From Alloalcanivorax marinus (GTDB lineage: Bacteria; Pseudomonadota; Gammaproteobacteria; Pseudomonadales; Alcanivoracaceae): a DNA stretch of 64,000 nucleotides. The DNA is taken from contig NZ_JAEKJB010000015.1 of NCBI RefSeq assembly GCF_016785095.1, forward strand, positions 62,001-126,000. The letters run 5' to 3'. Shown one piece after another: positions 33,369-41,940 of the stretch (the first letter of the stretch is position 1; the number at the start of each line of letters is the position of its first letter). Made by a program: the position numbers and the translations under genes. A model generated the notes under the pieces. That model was not told the DNA's origin, did not search any database, and was given only the letters and a program-made list of their open reading frames with translations.

Positions 33369-34307
33369 TCAATAAGAAGCGGCGCGCCGGCTCACCAGGT
33401 AGTCGCCGGTGAGAATCGGCGGGTAGCGACGGGCGTTGTCGTCGCCCACGCACTGATCAAGCACGCGGATTTCCGCGTCGTTGTCCGGGTCGTTGAAAAA
33501 GGCCACCGAATAGCGGGCCCGACCGCCACCGGCGTGTTCGGGTAGACGCACGCGGTGCAAGGTGGAGCGGTACACATCGTTGGTCCAGCGGGCCATGATG
33601 TCGCCGGTGTTGATCACCACGCCGCCCGGCACCGGGTCCACGGGTACCCACTTACCGGCACCGTCGCGCACTTCCAGGCCACCAATGTCATCCTGGAACA
33701 GCAGCGTCACGCTGCCATAGTCGGTGTGTCCGCCGGCCCGCGCCTGGCCACGCTCGGCCTCGAACGCCGGCGGCAGCGGCGGATAATGGAGCAACCGCAG
33801 AATCTGGCTGTGGGTGCGATGGCGGTCGCGAAAGTAGCCGGGCTCGGTGCCCAGCCCCAGCTCGAACGCTTCCAACACCTGCATGGACAGATCCGACACC
33901 GCGGCAAAAAAGTCCTCCACCGTGGCCCGGAACGCCGCCTGCCCGGATGGCCAGCGATTAACGTGGCCGTACAGACCGGGCTCGCGAATCTGAAAGCTCT
34001 CTTTCAAGTCCGGCGCGCGCTTGACGTCCAGACGCTCCTTGCCCACCGCCACATAACCGGTGTTGGCATCGGTATCGTCGTAGGCGAAGGCGGCTTCCGC
34101 CTTGACCGCGTCCGGCAGCGCGAAAAAGTCACGCTGGGCCTGGAACAGCGTGGTCAACCGGGCCTCCGGAAGGCCGTGCCCCACCAGACACATAAAGCCC
34201 ACGTCACGGGCGGCGCGGTCAACCGCCGCCACCACCTTGGCTCGCTCACTCTCGCCCCCCTTCAAGAAGGGCGCGAAATCGATCACCGGGACGCGGGTAA
34301 CGCTCAT
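33369..34307 (-). CDS. Isopenicillin-N-synthase-like Fe(II)/2-oxoglutarate dioxygenase (copy 2)
   Basis: 312 residues. DIOX_N motif VPVIDFAPFLKGG at 6, iron triad His194/Asp196 (GGHTDYGS) and His251 (STLHRV), Arg265 for 2-oxoglutarate. Shared blocks with copy 1 (ALRFFALP-type, ERLDVKRAPDLKESF, RLLHYPPLP) show the two are paralogues. The gene overlaps the binding-protein gene before it by 4 bases (ATGA), which ties the enzyme to an imported substrate. Confidence 0.92.
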   Translation of the reverse strand: MSVTRVPVIDFAPFLKGGESERAKVVAAVDRAARDVGFMCLVGHGLPEARLTTLFQAQRDFFALPDAVKAEAAFAYDDTDANTGYVAVGKERLDVKRAPDLKESFQIREPGLYGHVNRWPSGQAAFRATVEDFFAAVSDLSMQVLEAFELGLGTEPGYFRDRHRTHSQILRLLHYPPLPPAFEAERGQARAGGHTDYGSVTLLFQDDIGGLEVRDGAGKWVPVDPVPGGVVINTGDIMARWTNDVYRSTLHRVRLPEHAGGGRARYSVAFFNDPDNDAEIRVLDQCVGDDNARRYPPILTGDYLVSRRAASY

Positions 34308-35326
34308 GGCAACACCGGTTCCTCGGGCAGGAATTCCAGGGTATAGGCCTGCTTGTAATCCAGGTCCTCGGGCACCATGCCGGCCTTGGCCATGAAGTCG
34401 AAGGTGGCTTTCCAGCGCGCGTCGGTCATCACGCCCAGCCCCTTGGTCTTGGCGTCGCCACCGGCCACCAGGCCGTACTCCTTCATCTTCTCGATGCCGA
34501 AGGCGATCTGCTCATCGGTCATCTCCGGGTTGTCCTGTTTGATCAGTTCGTTGGCCGGCGCCGGGTTCTCGAAATAGCTCTTCCAGCCTTCCATGGAAGC
34601 CTGGACGAACTTGCGCAGAACCTCCGGCTGCTCCGCCACCATCTTGCGGGTGGTTTCCAGGGTCTGGGCGTAGGGCGGGTAACCGTATTCGGCGAACAGG
34701 AAGATCGACGGCGTCACGCCGCCTTTCTCCATGGCGTAGGGCTCGGACGTTACATAGCCCTGCTGCACCACGGACTTATCGGCGAGGAACGGCTGCACAC
34801 TGAAGGTATAGGGACGGATCATGTCGTCGGTGAAACCATAGTTGGCTTCCAACCAGGGCCAGAACGTCTGCTTGGCACCGGAGAACACGTACACCGGATT
34901 GCCCTTGATCTCCTCCAGGGACTTCACGTGCGGGTGCGCAAGCAGCGCCTGCGGGTCGCTCTGGAACGGCGCGGCGATGGTCACCACCGGCAGATCCTGG
35001 ACCAGGGATTTGATGTTGCGAATCGGATATCCCATGGTCACGTCCTGCTTGCCGGCCAGCAGCAGCTGAACGTTATTGACCTGCGGACCACCCATCTCGA
35101 TGGACACATCCAGGCCGTACTTCTCGTAGATGCCGGTGGCCTTGGCCTGATAGAAACCGCCGTGCTCCGCCTGGGCAAACCAGTTGGTGCCGAACGTCAG
35201 CTCGGTGAGTTCCTCGGCGCCGGCGACGCCGGTGCCCAGCAGGCCCGCCCCCAGGACAAGCCCGGCCACGGTCCGTCGAACCCCCTTCCCGATGCCCTCG
35301 AAACGACTTTCTCGTGCCTTCTTCAT
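34304..35326 (-). CDS. ABC substrate-binding protein, NMT1/THI5 type, without own ATPase
   Basis: 340 residues, signal peptide with a twin-basic start (MKKAR) and cleavage near VAGA at about residue 35. The mature N-terminus FGTNWFAQAEHGGFYQAKATG and IEMGGPQVNNVQLL match the proteins at 18135-19130 and 35525-36523. It is the first gene of the seven-gene oxygenase operon, yet no ATPase or permease follows; it presumably docks on the transporter encoded at 21340-23003. The ATG at 35326 follows GGAG by 8 bases, and a TGTATACA operator lies 16 bases before it. Confidence 0.92.
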   Translation of the reverse strand: MKKARESRFEGIGKGVRRTVAGLVLGAGLLGTGVAGAEELTELTFGTNWFAQAEHGGFYQAKATGIYEKYGLDVSIEMGGPQVNNVQLLLAGKQDVTMGYPIRNIKSLVQDLPVVTIAAPFQSDPQALLAHPHVKSLEEIKGNPVYVFSGAKQTFWPWLEANYGFTDDMIRPYTFSVQPFLADKSVVQQGYVTSEPYAMEKGGVTPSIFLFAEYGYPPYAQTLETTRKMVAEQPEVLRKFVQASMEGWKSYFENPAPANELIKQDNPEMTDEQIAFGIEKMKEYGLVAGGDAKTKGLGVMTDARWKATFDFMAKAGMVPEDLDYKQAYTLEFLPEEPVLP

Positions 35327-35342
35327 GGTGCCAGCTCCATTA

Positions 35343-35350
35343 TGTATACA
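35343..35350. promoter_or_regulatory. TGTATACA operator of the oxygenase operon
   Basis: Exact palindrome 16 bases before the start at 35326 on the minus strand, overlapping the ribosome-site region; a bound protein would block transcription directly. Confidence 0.65.
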
Positions 35351-35524
35351 GCTTGGTATCCAGTTCTGATGCCGATATCGACGCAAAGGCCGTGCCACCT
35401 TTGTGGGTATGGCCGGTTCCCTTGCAGGCCGGGACCTTACGCGCCCCGGCCCGGATTCCAGCGACGGCCAGGACGCGCCAGGTCGGTGCGTCCGGCCCGC
35501 TGTTGTGCACAAAAACGCCAACCA

Positions 35525-36523
35525 TCAGGGCAGCACCGGCTCCTCGGGCAGGAACTCCAGGGTGTAGGCTTTCTTGTAATCCACGTCCTCGGACACCAGA
35601 TCCGCGTCCACCATGAACTGGAAGGTCTTCTGCCAACGGGCATCGTTCATGTAGCCGATCCCCTCTTCCCCCGCATCGCCGCCGGTGACAATGCCGTATT
35701 CCTTGAGCTTTTCGAGGCCGAACGCCAACTGCGCATCGGTCATCTCCGGATTGTCCTTCTGGATCAGCTCGTTACCCGGCGCCGGGTTTTCCAGGTAGCT
35801 CTTCCAGCCCTCCATGGTCGCCTGCACGAAACGCCGCACCAGATCCGGATTGCTTTCCACCAGCTCCCGCCGCGTCTCCAGCGTGGCCGCGTACGGCGGA
35901 TAACCGTTATCCGCGAACAGGAAGAAATTCGGCGTCACCCCGCCCTTCTCGGCGGCAAACGGCTCGGAACTCACATAGGCCTGCTGCACCAGTTCCTTGT
36001 CCGCCAGGAACGGCCCCAGGCTGAAGGTGTAAGGCTTGGCCTGAGCATCCGTGAAACCGTACTCGGACTGCAGCCAGGGCCAATAGGTGGAACGGGCCGA
36101 GGTGGAAATCAGCACGGTGCGATCACCCACCTCCTCCAGGGACTTCACGTGCGGATGAGCAATCAGCCCCTGCGGGTCCTTCTGGAAGCAGGCCGCCACG
36201 CTCACCACCGGCAACCCCTCGCTCACCGCTTTGATGTTGCGCAGCGGGTAGCCCATGGTGAAGTCGTACTGCCCGGCCACCAGCAACTGCAGGCCATTCA
36301 CCTGGGGGCCGCCCATCTTGATGTTCACGTCCAGGTCGTACTTGTCGTAGATGCCGGTGGCCTTGGCCTGATAGAAACCGCCGTGCTCGGCCTGGGCGTA
36401 CCAGCTGGTGCCGATGGTCACTTCATCGGCGGCCCGGGCGGTGCCCACGCCCACGCCCAGCGCCACCGCCATCAAAGTGGCGCCCAGGCGCCCGTAGGTT
36501 CGAAGAGTGGATATCACGCGCAT
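35525..36523 (-). CDS. ABC substrate-binding protein, NMT1/THI5 type, single-gene unit
   Basis: 332 residues with a signal peptide ending ARA near residue 29. It contains GTSWYAQAEHGGFYQAKATG, IKMGGPQVNGLQLL and ends YTLEFLPEEPVLP, nearly the same end as its neighbour at 34304-35326, so the two arose by duplication. The ATG at 36523 has GGAG 8 bases before it. It has its own operator upstream and no transporter partner next to it. It probably gives the same uptake system a second ligand range. Confidence 0.92.
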   Translation of the reverse strand: MRVISTLRTYGRLGATLMAVALGVGVGTARAADEVTIGTSWYAQAEHGGFYQAKATGIYDKYDLDVNIKMGGPQVNGLQLLVAGQYDFTMGYPLRNIKAVSEGLPVVSVAACFQKDPQGLIAHPHVKSLEEVGDRTVLISTSARSTYWPWLQSEYGFTDAQAKPYTFSLGPFLADKELVQQAYVSSEPFAAEKGGVTPNFFLFADNGYPPYAATLETRRELVESNPDLVRRFVQATMEGWKSYLENPAPGNELIQKDNPEMTDAQLAFGLEKLKEYGIVTGGDAGEEGIGYMNDARWQKTFQFMVDADLVSEDVDYKKAYTLEFLPEEPVLP

Positions 36524-36553
36524 GCTTGTTGCTCCGGTTGCATTGGTTCTTTT

Positions 36554-36561
36554 CGTATACA
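36554..36561. promoter_or_regulatory. Operator CGTATACA (one mismatch to TGTATACA)
   Basis: On the minus strand it reads TTGTATACGA. It is 30 bases before the start at 36523. Confidence 0.5.
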
Positions 36562-36607
36562 AGCAACCTTCATGCCCGCCCCGAATGCACCAACTTGGTT
36601 TCCGTTC

Positions 36608-37264
36608 TTAATATCCGTAGGCGGCCAACTCCACGGAGGCGGGCTCCGGCCGGACCTGCCCGGCCAGACGCGCCACCCGCGCCCCCAACGCCCGAGCAAT
36701 GGCCCGCTCGTTATCGTCCACTCCCCGGGTGCCATCGAACCCGGTCACCGCCGACGCCCCATAGGGCGACCCGCCCTTCACCGTGCGTACCAGCTCCGGC
36801 ACGCTGTGCGGCACCCCCACCAGCACCATCCCATGCTGAAAAAACGGCAACAGCAGATTAATCAACGTGATCTCATTGCCCGAATGCATGCCCCCGGTGG
36901 AAGTGAAGGCGGCGCCCACCTTGCCGATCAGCGCACCACGCCGCCACAACGGCGCCACCTCATCGATGAAAGCGCGCAACGGCGTGCTCATCAGCCCATA
37001 GCGGGTTGGTGAGCCCCAGACGATGCCTCGCGCCCACTCCAGATCCTCCCCGGTGGCCCGGGGCAAAGCCCGGTATTCCGCCAGGGTGGCCTGAAAATCC
37101 GACCGCTCCGGGTCCACGCTGTACTCCGGCTCCTCGATGTCCACCCGGCACAGACGCACTTCCGCCCCTTCCTGTTCGGCGCCACGCGCCACCGCGCGGG
37201 CCAGCTCCAGGGTGGTGCCGTAACGGGAATCGCAGATCACGCAGACGCGCATCGGTTCTTGCAT
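36608..37264 (-). CDS. Flavodoxin-fold NAD(P)H:quinone oxidoreductase, WrbA-like
   Basis: 218 residues. The flavodoxin FMN-phosphate loop is DSRYGTTLELARAVARGA (about residues 12-29); GSPTRYGLMSTPLRAFIDE and FTSTGGMHSGNEITLI follow as in WrbA. WrbA enzymes reduce quinones by two electrons. It could supply reducing power to the oxygenases, but flavodoxin-fold reductases are not the usual Rieske partners. GGAGAT precedes the ATG at 37264; a second in-frame ATG lies four codons later. Divergent from guanine deaminase, with an operator 45 bases upstream. Confidence 0.85.
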   Translation of the reverse strand: MQEPMRVCVICDSRYGTTLELARAVARGAEQEGAEVRLCRVDIEEPEYSVDPERSDFQATLAEYRALPRATGEDLEWARGIVWGSPTRYGLMSTPLRAFIDEVAPLWRRGALIGKVGAAFTSTGGMHSGNEITLINLLLPFFQHGMVLVGVPHSVPELVRTVKGGSPYGASAVTGFDGTRGVDDNERAIARALGARVARLAGQVRPEPASVELAAYGY

Positions 37265-37309
37265 GGGGGTATCTCCAGCGTTGTCGCATGCCCGGCCAGG
37301 GCCATTTTC

Positions 37310-37317
37310 TGTATACA
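37310..37317. promoter_or_regulatory. TGTATACA operator of the WrbA-like gene
   Basis: Exact palindrome, 45 bases before the minus-strand start at 37264. Confidence 0.65.
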
Positions 37318-37490
37318 GGCAAGGCCCATGCCACGCTCCAGATCATCACCCGGAGCGCTCACCGCGTAACCGAAAGGGCTCTGGCCCGGAACATCCCGGC
37401 GCACCTGCATGGCGCAAAATACAGGGTGTCGCACCATTTGCGAGCCCACCAATCCGGGCTTGCCGGTCGGTGCCAGACTGGTTTAAATCA

Positions 37491-37498
37491 TGTATACA
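37491..37498. promoter_or_regulatory. TGTATACA operator of the guanine deaminase gene
   Basis: Exact palindrome within ATGTATACAT, 20 bases before the start at 37519. Confidence 0.65.
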
Positions 37499-37518
37499 TT
37501 TTTAGGAAAAGGACCCCC

Positions 37519-38742
37519 ATGGGCGACTCTCTGCTGATCCGCGCCAGCCTGCTGAACCCGGTGCACGCCGACCGCTGGGATTTCCACCGGGAAGGCGGCC
37601 TGCTGCTGCACGGCGATCGCATCGTCGACGCCGGCCCGCTGACGCGCTTCCGCGATCATCCGGCAAGCCGGGTGCTGGACGTGGACGGCGTGCTGGTGCC
37701 CGGCTTCGTGGACGTGCACATCCACTGGGTACAGCACCATGTGCGCGGGCGCTTCCAGAGCGACCTGATGGAATGGCTGCGCGAGCACATCTGGCCCGAG
37801 GAAGCCGGCTTCGAGGCGGACGACTTCGCACGCCGCCATGCCCGCGCCTTTTTCGCCGACACGGTCCGCGCCGGCACCACCCTGGGCATGGCCTACTCCA
37901 GCCCGCACCTGAGTGCCCTGCGGCTGGCCGGCGAGGAGGCCCGCGGCGACTGGCTGTTGGGCAACGCCATCATGGAGAAGGCGGCACCGGAGCCGTTGCG
38001 CCGGGCCAGTCCGGACAACGTGGATCAGGTGGCACCGCTGTTGGAACAGCTCGGTCGCGAGCGTTACGCCATCACGCCGCGCTTCGCGCTCAACTGCAGC
38101 GCCGGGCTGATGCGTGACCTGGGAGAGCTGGCGCGCCGCGAGAACGCCTTCGTGCAGACCCATCTGTCGGAATCAGTGAACGAGATCCGCGAGATCCGCG
38201 CCGCCTTCCCGGAGGCGGAGGACTACACCGACGTGTACGATCGGGCCGGCCTGTTGGGGCCACGCTCGGTGCTGGGCCACTGCATCCATCTGTCGGAGCG
38301 GGAACATGACACCCTGGCCCGGCGCCGCGCCTGGATCGCCCACTGCCCGTCCAGCAATGAGGCCCTGGGCAGCGGGCGCATGGATCTGGCGGCGGTACGC
38401 CGCCATGGCACCCGCTATGCGCTGGCCTCGGACGTGGGCGCCGGGCCCAGCCACAGCATGCTGCACGTCATGCAGCGTTTCCTGGCCCAGCATCGCCAGG
38501 CCGGCGAAGCCGTCGCGCCCCAGGAGGCCCTCTACCGCGCGACCCTGGCCGGCGCCGAATGCCTGGGGCGCGGCGACCGCGCCGGTAGCCTTACCTCGGG
38601 CAGGCGCGCGGACTTCGTGGTGTTGCCGGCGCCGGACGCCGGCGTGGCCGCCGAGGACTGGTTCGAGGAATTGCTGAGCGGCGAGGCCCGGGATCTGGAG
38701 ACCCGGCCCCTGCAAACCTGGATTGGCGGCGCGCCGGTCTAG
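37519..38742 (+). CDS. guaD: Guanine deaminase (amidohydrolase superfamily)
   Basis: 407 residues, cytosolic. It would convert guanine to xanthine and ammonia. The zinc site is in VPGFVDVHIHWVQHH (the family's HxH), with LGHCIHLSEREH, AHCPSSNEALGSG and the diagnostic ALASDVGAGPSHSML near residue 305. Slightly shorter than E. coli GuaD (439). The ATG at 37519 follows AGGAAAAGGA and lies 20 bases after an operator. It is monocistronic and convergent with uraD. Guanine is the likely substrate from the VGAG motif; other purines were not excluded. Confidence 0.88.
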   Translation: MGDSLLIRASLLNPVHADRWDFHREGGLLLHGDRIVDAGPLTRFRDHPASRVLDVDGVLVPGFVDVHIHWVQHHVRGRFQSDLMEWLREHIWPEEAGFEADDFARRHARAFFADTVRAGTTLGMAYSSPHLSALRLAGEEARGDWLLGNAIMEKAAPEPLRRASPDNVDQVAPLLEQLGRERYAITPRFALNCSAGLMRDLGELARRENAFVQTHLSESVNEIREIRAAFPEAEDYTDVYDRAGLLGPRSVLGHCIHLSEREHDTLARRRAWIAHCPSSNEALGSGRMDLAAVRRHGTRYALASDVGAGPSHSMLHVMQRFLAQHRQAGEAVAPQEALYRATLAGAECLGRGDRAGSLTSGRRADFVVLPAPDAGVAAEDWFEELLSGEARDLETRPLQTWIGGAPV

Positions 38743-38758
38743 GACCTGTTAACAGGCC

Positions 38759-39283
38759 CTAGACCCGGGCCGCCAGGCGCAGGGCGGCGATGCGGTTCAC
38801 CTGGGCCACCGCCGTGGCCCGTTCCGTGTCCGGATCGTTGCGCACCCGCGCTTCGAAGGCGGCAAGAATGTCGCGACGATGCAGGCCGCGCACCGCAAGG
38901 ATGAAGGGAAACCGGAAACGCGCCTTGTATTCCTCGTTGAGCGCCTGGAAGCGCTCGAATTCCTCCGCCGTGCACTGATCCAGGCCGGCACCGGCCTGTT
39001 CGGCGCTGGAGTCGGCGGTGAGCGCCTCGCCCACCGCCAGCCTGCCGGCCAGGTCCGGGTGGGCGCGCAGCACCGCCAGTTGGGCCGCCGCGTCGGCGGC
39101 GTCGAACACCACCGCCAGCCGCGCGGCCAGGGCCGCCGGGGAGTCGTCGTCCTCGCCCAGGCCCTGCCGGTGGGCCTGGCGGGCGATCCAGGGGGAGTGT
39201 TCATAGACGTCGCCATAGCAGGCCACGAACGCCTCCTCGTCCAGGGTGCTGGGACGTGGCGACAGCAACGGAGTATCAGCCAT
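38759..39283 (-). CDS. uraD: OHCU decarboxylase UraD
   Basis: 174 residues, all-helical. It converts 2-oxo-4-hydroxy-4-carboxy-5-ureidoimidazoline (OHCU) to S-allantoin, the third step after urate oxidation. Signatures are VYEHSPWIARQA, LRAHPDLAGRLA (catalytic His), QCTAEEFERFQALNEEYKARF and FPFILAVRG. GGAG-CACC precedes the ATG. The gene overlaps puuE by 8 bases and is co-transcribed with it. Confidence 0.95.
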   Translation of the reverse strand: MADTPLLSPRPSTLDEEAFVACYGDVYEHSPWIARQAHRQGLGEDDDSPAALAARLAVVFDAADAAAQLAVLRAHPDLAGRLAVGEALTADSSAEQAGAGLDQCTAEEFERFQALNEEYKARFRFPFILAVRGLHRRDILAAFEARVRNDPDTERATAVAQVNRIAALRLAARV

Positions 39284-40193
39284 GGTGCTCCATCCAGTGG
39301 CGAGCGATGTCGATGCGGCGCGTCACCCAGACGTCCCGGTGGGCGCTCACATGCTTGAGAAATTTCTCCAGGGCAGCGGCTCGACCAGGACGCCCGGCGA
39401 GCCGGCAGTGCAAGCCCACCGACAGCATGCGCGGCTGCTCCGCGCCTTCCTGGTAGAGATAATCGAAGCTATCGCGCAGGTAGTTGAAGTACTGCTCGCC
39501 ATTATTGAAGCCCGCCGGTGACGAAAAGCGCATGTCGTTCACGTCCAGGGTGTAGGGCACCACCAGATGGCGGCGATCGGCCACCCGGGTCCAGAACGGC
39601 AGTTCGTCGTTGTAGTCATCGGCGTCGTAAAGGAAACCGCCGTGCTCCACCACCAGGCGCCGGGTATTGGGGCTGGTGCGGCCGGTGTACCAGCCCAGGG
39701 GCGGGGCGCCGGCGGCGCGGGTCAGCGCCTCCACGGCGCGGCCGATGTGCTCCGCTTCCACCGCCTCGGGCACGTACTGATAGTCGATCCAGCGGTAACC
39801 GTGGCTGCAGATCTCATGGCCCTCGTCCACCAGGGCGCGGATGGCGTCCGGGTGGCGCTCGGCGGCCATGCCCACGGCGAACACGGTAAGCGGCATCCGG
39901 TAGCGGCGAAACAGGCGCATCAGCCGCCAAAGGCCCACCCGGCTGCCGTACTCGTAAAGCGATTCCATGCTCATGTGGCGCACGCCGGGACGGGCCTCGG
40001 CACCCACCATTTCCGAAAGGAAGGATTCCGAGGCGGCATCGCCGTGCAGCACGCAGTTCTCGCCACCCTCCTCGTAGTTGAGTACGAACTGCACCGCCAG
40101 CCGCGCGCCACCGGGCCAGCGCGGGTCCGGTGGATGCGGCCCATAGCCGATCAGATCCCGGGGATAGTCCCCGCCGGAGCGTGCAGCCGCCAT
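39276..40193 (-). CDS. puuE: Allantoinase PuuE (polysaccharide-deacetylase fold)
   Basis: 305 residues. PuuE hydrolyses allantoin to allantoate and is unrelated to the classical AllB allantoinase. It shows YPRDLIGYGPHPPDPRWPGGARLAVQ-type start (read in two parts: DLIGYGPHPPDPRWPGG and ARLAVQFVLNYEEGGE), ICSHGYRWIDY with the metal His, and GWYTGRTSPNTRRLV. AGGAGG-AACGCC precedes the ATG. It is divergent from uraH, and the shared 120-base gap carries one TGTATACA operator 63 bases from this start. No allantoicase is seen in the window. Confidence 0.96.
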   Translation of the reverse strand: MAAARSGGDYPRDLIGYGPHPPDPRWPGGARLAVQFVLNYEEGGENCVLHGDAASESFLSEMVGAEARPGVRHMSMESLYEYGSRVGLWRLMRLFRRYRMPLTVFAVGMAAERHPDAIRALVDEGHEICSHGYRWIDYQYVPEAVEAEHIGRAVEALTRAAGAPPLGWYTGRTSPNTRRLVVEHGGFLYDADDYNDELPFWTRVADRRHLVVPYTLDVNDMRFSSPAGFNNGEQYFNYLRDSFDYLYQEGAEQPRMLSVGLHCRLAGRPGRAAALEKFLKHVSAHRDVWVTRRIDIARHWMEHHG

Positions 40194-40256
40194 GGCGTTC
40201 CTCCTGATTCATGGGTGGTGACGGTGTCGTGGCGTTCACCGGGCTCGGATTGTACA

Positions 40257-40264
40257 TGTATACA
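40257..40264. promoter_or_regulatory. TGTATACA operator between puuE and uraH
   Basis: Exact palindrome inside CATGTATACAT, 63 bases before puuE and 52 before uraH, so one site can control both directions of the urate pathway. Confidence 0.7.
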
Positions 40265-40316
40265 TTTCTATGATTTTATTGTCGACATCGAAATATACAA
40301 ATTCGAGGAGCGGCCC

Positions 40317-40673
40317 ATGGGGCGTCTTACCACGCATGTTCTCGACACTGCCTCGGGCCAGCCCGCCGCCGGCCTGGCGCTGCAGCTGTGGCGGCTGGAT
40401 GACGGTGATTCACCGGCCCTGGTTTGCCAATGCAATACTGATGCCGACGGGCGCTGCCCGGCGCCACTGCTGGAGGGCGAAGCCCTGCGCCCGGGGCGCT
40501 ACCAACTGGTATTCCAGGCCGGCGACCACTTCCGCCGCCAAGGCACCTCCCTGCCGGAGCCGGCGTTCCTGGATGAGGTGGTGGTGCGTTTCGGCGTCGC
40601 CGACGCGCAGCGTCACTACCATGTGCCACTGCTGCTTTCCCCCTACGGCTACAGCACCTACCGGGGAAGCTGA
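40317..40673 (+). CDS. uraH: 5-hydroxyisourate hydrolase UraH (transthyretin-like)
   Basis: 118 residues. It hydrolyses 5-hydroxyisourate, the product of urate oxidation, to OHCU. The family marks are LTTHVLDTASGQPAAG at the start (catalytic His), the Arg in the middle strand, and the C-terminal YRGS. GAGGAG lies 6 bases before the ATG at 40317. Its stop overlaps the puuD start (TGATG), so the two consecutive enzymes are made together. Confidence 0.97.
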   Translation: MGRLTTHVLDTASGQPAAGLALQLWRLDDGDSPALVCQCNTDADGRCPAPLLEGEALRPGRYQLVFQAGDHFRRQGTSLPEPAFLDEVVVRFGVADAQRHYHVPLLLSPYGYSTYRGS

Positions 40674-41866
40674 TGGAAGCGCATTTGTATGAGTGGGCCA
40701 ACCTGCTGATTCGCTGGCTGCACATCACCGTCGGCATCGCCTGGATCGGTGCCTCCTTCTACTTCAACTGGCTGGAAAATCAGCTCGAACGGCATGGCGA
40801 CAAGCCGGACGGCGTGGAAGGCACCCTCTGGGCGATCCACGGCGGCGGCTTCTACCACCTGCAAAAATTCCAGGTGGCGCCGGCGCGGCTGCCGGAGCGT
40901 CTGCACTGGTTCAAATGGGAGGCCTACTACACCTGGATCAGCGGCGTTCTTTTGCTGGCGGTGGTCTATTACCTGAACGCGCGCACCAACCTGATCGACC
41001 CGTCCGTGGCGGAGCTGTCGCCGCTGGCCGCCAGCCTGATCGGCCTGGCCACCCTGGCGCTGAGCTGGCTGGTCTACGACGGCCTGTGCCGCTCGCCGCT
41101 GGGGCGCAAACCGGTGGCGCTGGCCGCCGTGCTGTTCGCGCTGCTGGTGCTGCTGGCCTGGGGGCTGAGCCAGGTGTTCAGCGGTCGTGGCGCCTACATT
41201 CATGTGGGCGCGGCCATCGGCACCTGCATGGTGGCCAATGTGTTCTTCGTGATCATTCCCGGCCAGCGCGCCATGGTGGAAGCCATGAAAGCCGGCCGCG
41301 AGCCGGACGGCGCGCGGGGCCGGGCCGGCGCCCTGCGTTCCCGGCACAACAACTACCTGACCCTGCCGGTGCTGTTCATCATGATCAGCAACCACTTCCC
41401 AAGCACCTACGGCAGCGGCTGGAACTGGCTGATCCTAACCGCCCTGGCGCTGGCGGCCATCGTCATCCGCCATTACTTCAACGTGCGCCACCTGCCTGGC
41501 CGGCATTGGAGACTGATGCTCCTGGGCCTGGCCGGCCTGGCGGCGATCATCCTGGCCACCGCGCCCCGCGCCCCGCACCGCGAGGCCGGCGCCGACACCC
41601 CGCCGGTGGCCATGGAAGCGGTCAACACGGTGGTCCAGCAGCGCTGCGTCGCCTGCCACGCCGCCGCGCCCTCCTTCGCCGGCTTCACGGCGCCGCCCAA
41701 GGGGATTCGCCTGGACAGCGAAGCGGCGATCCGCCAGCACCGGGACCAGATCGGCCAGGTGGCGGTGCGCACCCGCATCATGCCGCCGGGCAACCTGACC
41801 GGCATGACCGACGACGAGCGCGCCCTGCTGGAGCGCTGGCTGAACCAGCCCGCCGGCACGCCCTGA
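40673..41866 (+). CDS. puuD: Urate hydroxylase PuuD (membrane urate oxidase with cytochrome c domain)
   Basis: 397 residues. PuuD oxidises urate to 5-hydroxyisourate in the inner membrane without releasing peroxide. About eight helices fill residues 10-300 (HITVGIAWIGASFYFNWLENQ, FKWEAYYTWISG, RHNNYLTLPVLFIMISNHFP), and a C-terminal cytochrome c domain carries CVACH at 325-329 with a distal Met region (RIMPPGNLTGMT). The haem domain would pass electrons to the respiratory chain. It starts at the ATG that overlaps the uraH stop. Confidence 0.96.
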   Translation: MEAHLYEWANLLIRWLHITVGIAWIGASFYFNWLENQLERHGDKPDGVEGTLWAIHGGGFYHLQKFQVAPARLPERLHWFKWEAYYTWISGVLLLAVVYYLNARTNLIDPSVAELSPLAASLIGLATLALSWLVYDGLCRSPLGRKPVALAAVLFALLVLLAWGLSQVFSGRGAYIHVGAAIGTCMVANVFFVIIPGQRAMVEAMKAGREPDGARGRAGALRSRHNNYLTLPVLFIMISNHFPSTYGSGWNWLILTALALAAIVIRHYFNVRHLPGRHWRLMLLGLAGLAAIILATAPRAPHREAGADTPPVAMEAVNTVVQQRCVACHAAAPSFAGFTAPPKGIRLDSEAAIRQHRDQIGQVAVRTRIMPPGNLTGMTDDERALLERWLNQPAGTP

Positions 41867-41903
41867 TCCGGCGGCGGGGGGCGGTTGCCCCGGCGCCACC
41901 CGG

Positions 41904-41911
41904 TGTATACA
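41904..41911. promoter_or_regulatory. TGTATACA operator of the GntR gene
   Basis: Exact palindrome, 29 bases before the regulator's ATG at 41941. This position suggests autoregulation. Confidence 0.65.
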
Positions 41912-41940
41912 TTTCGGGCTCGACCAGGGAGATTGAATCT

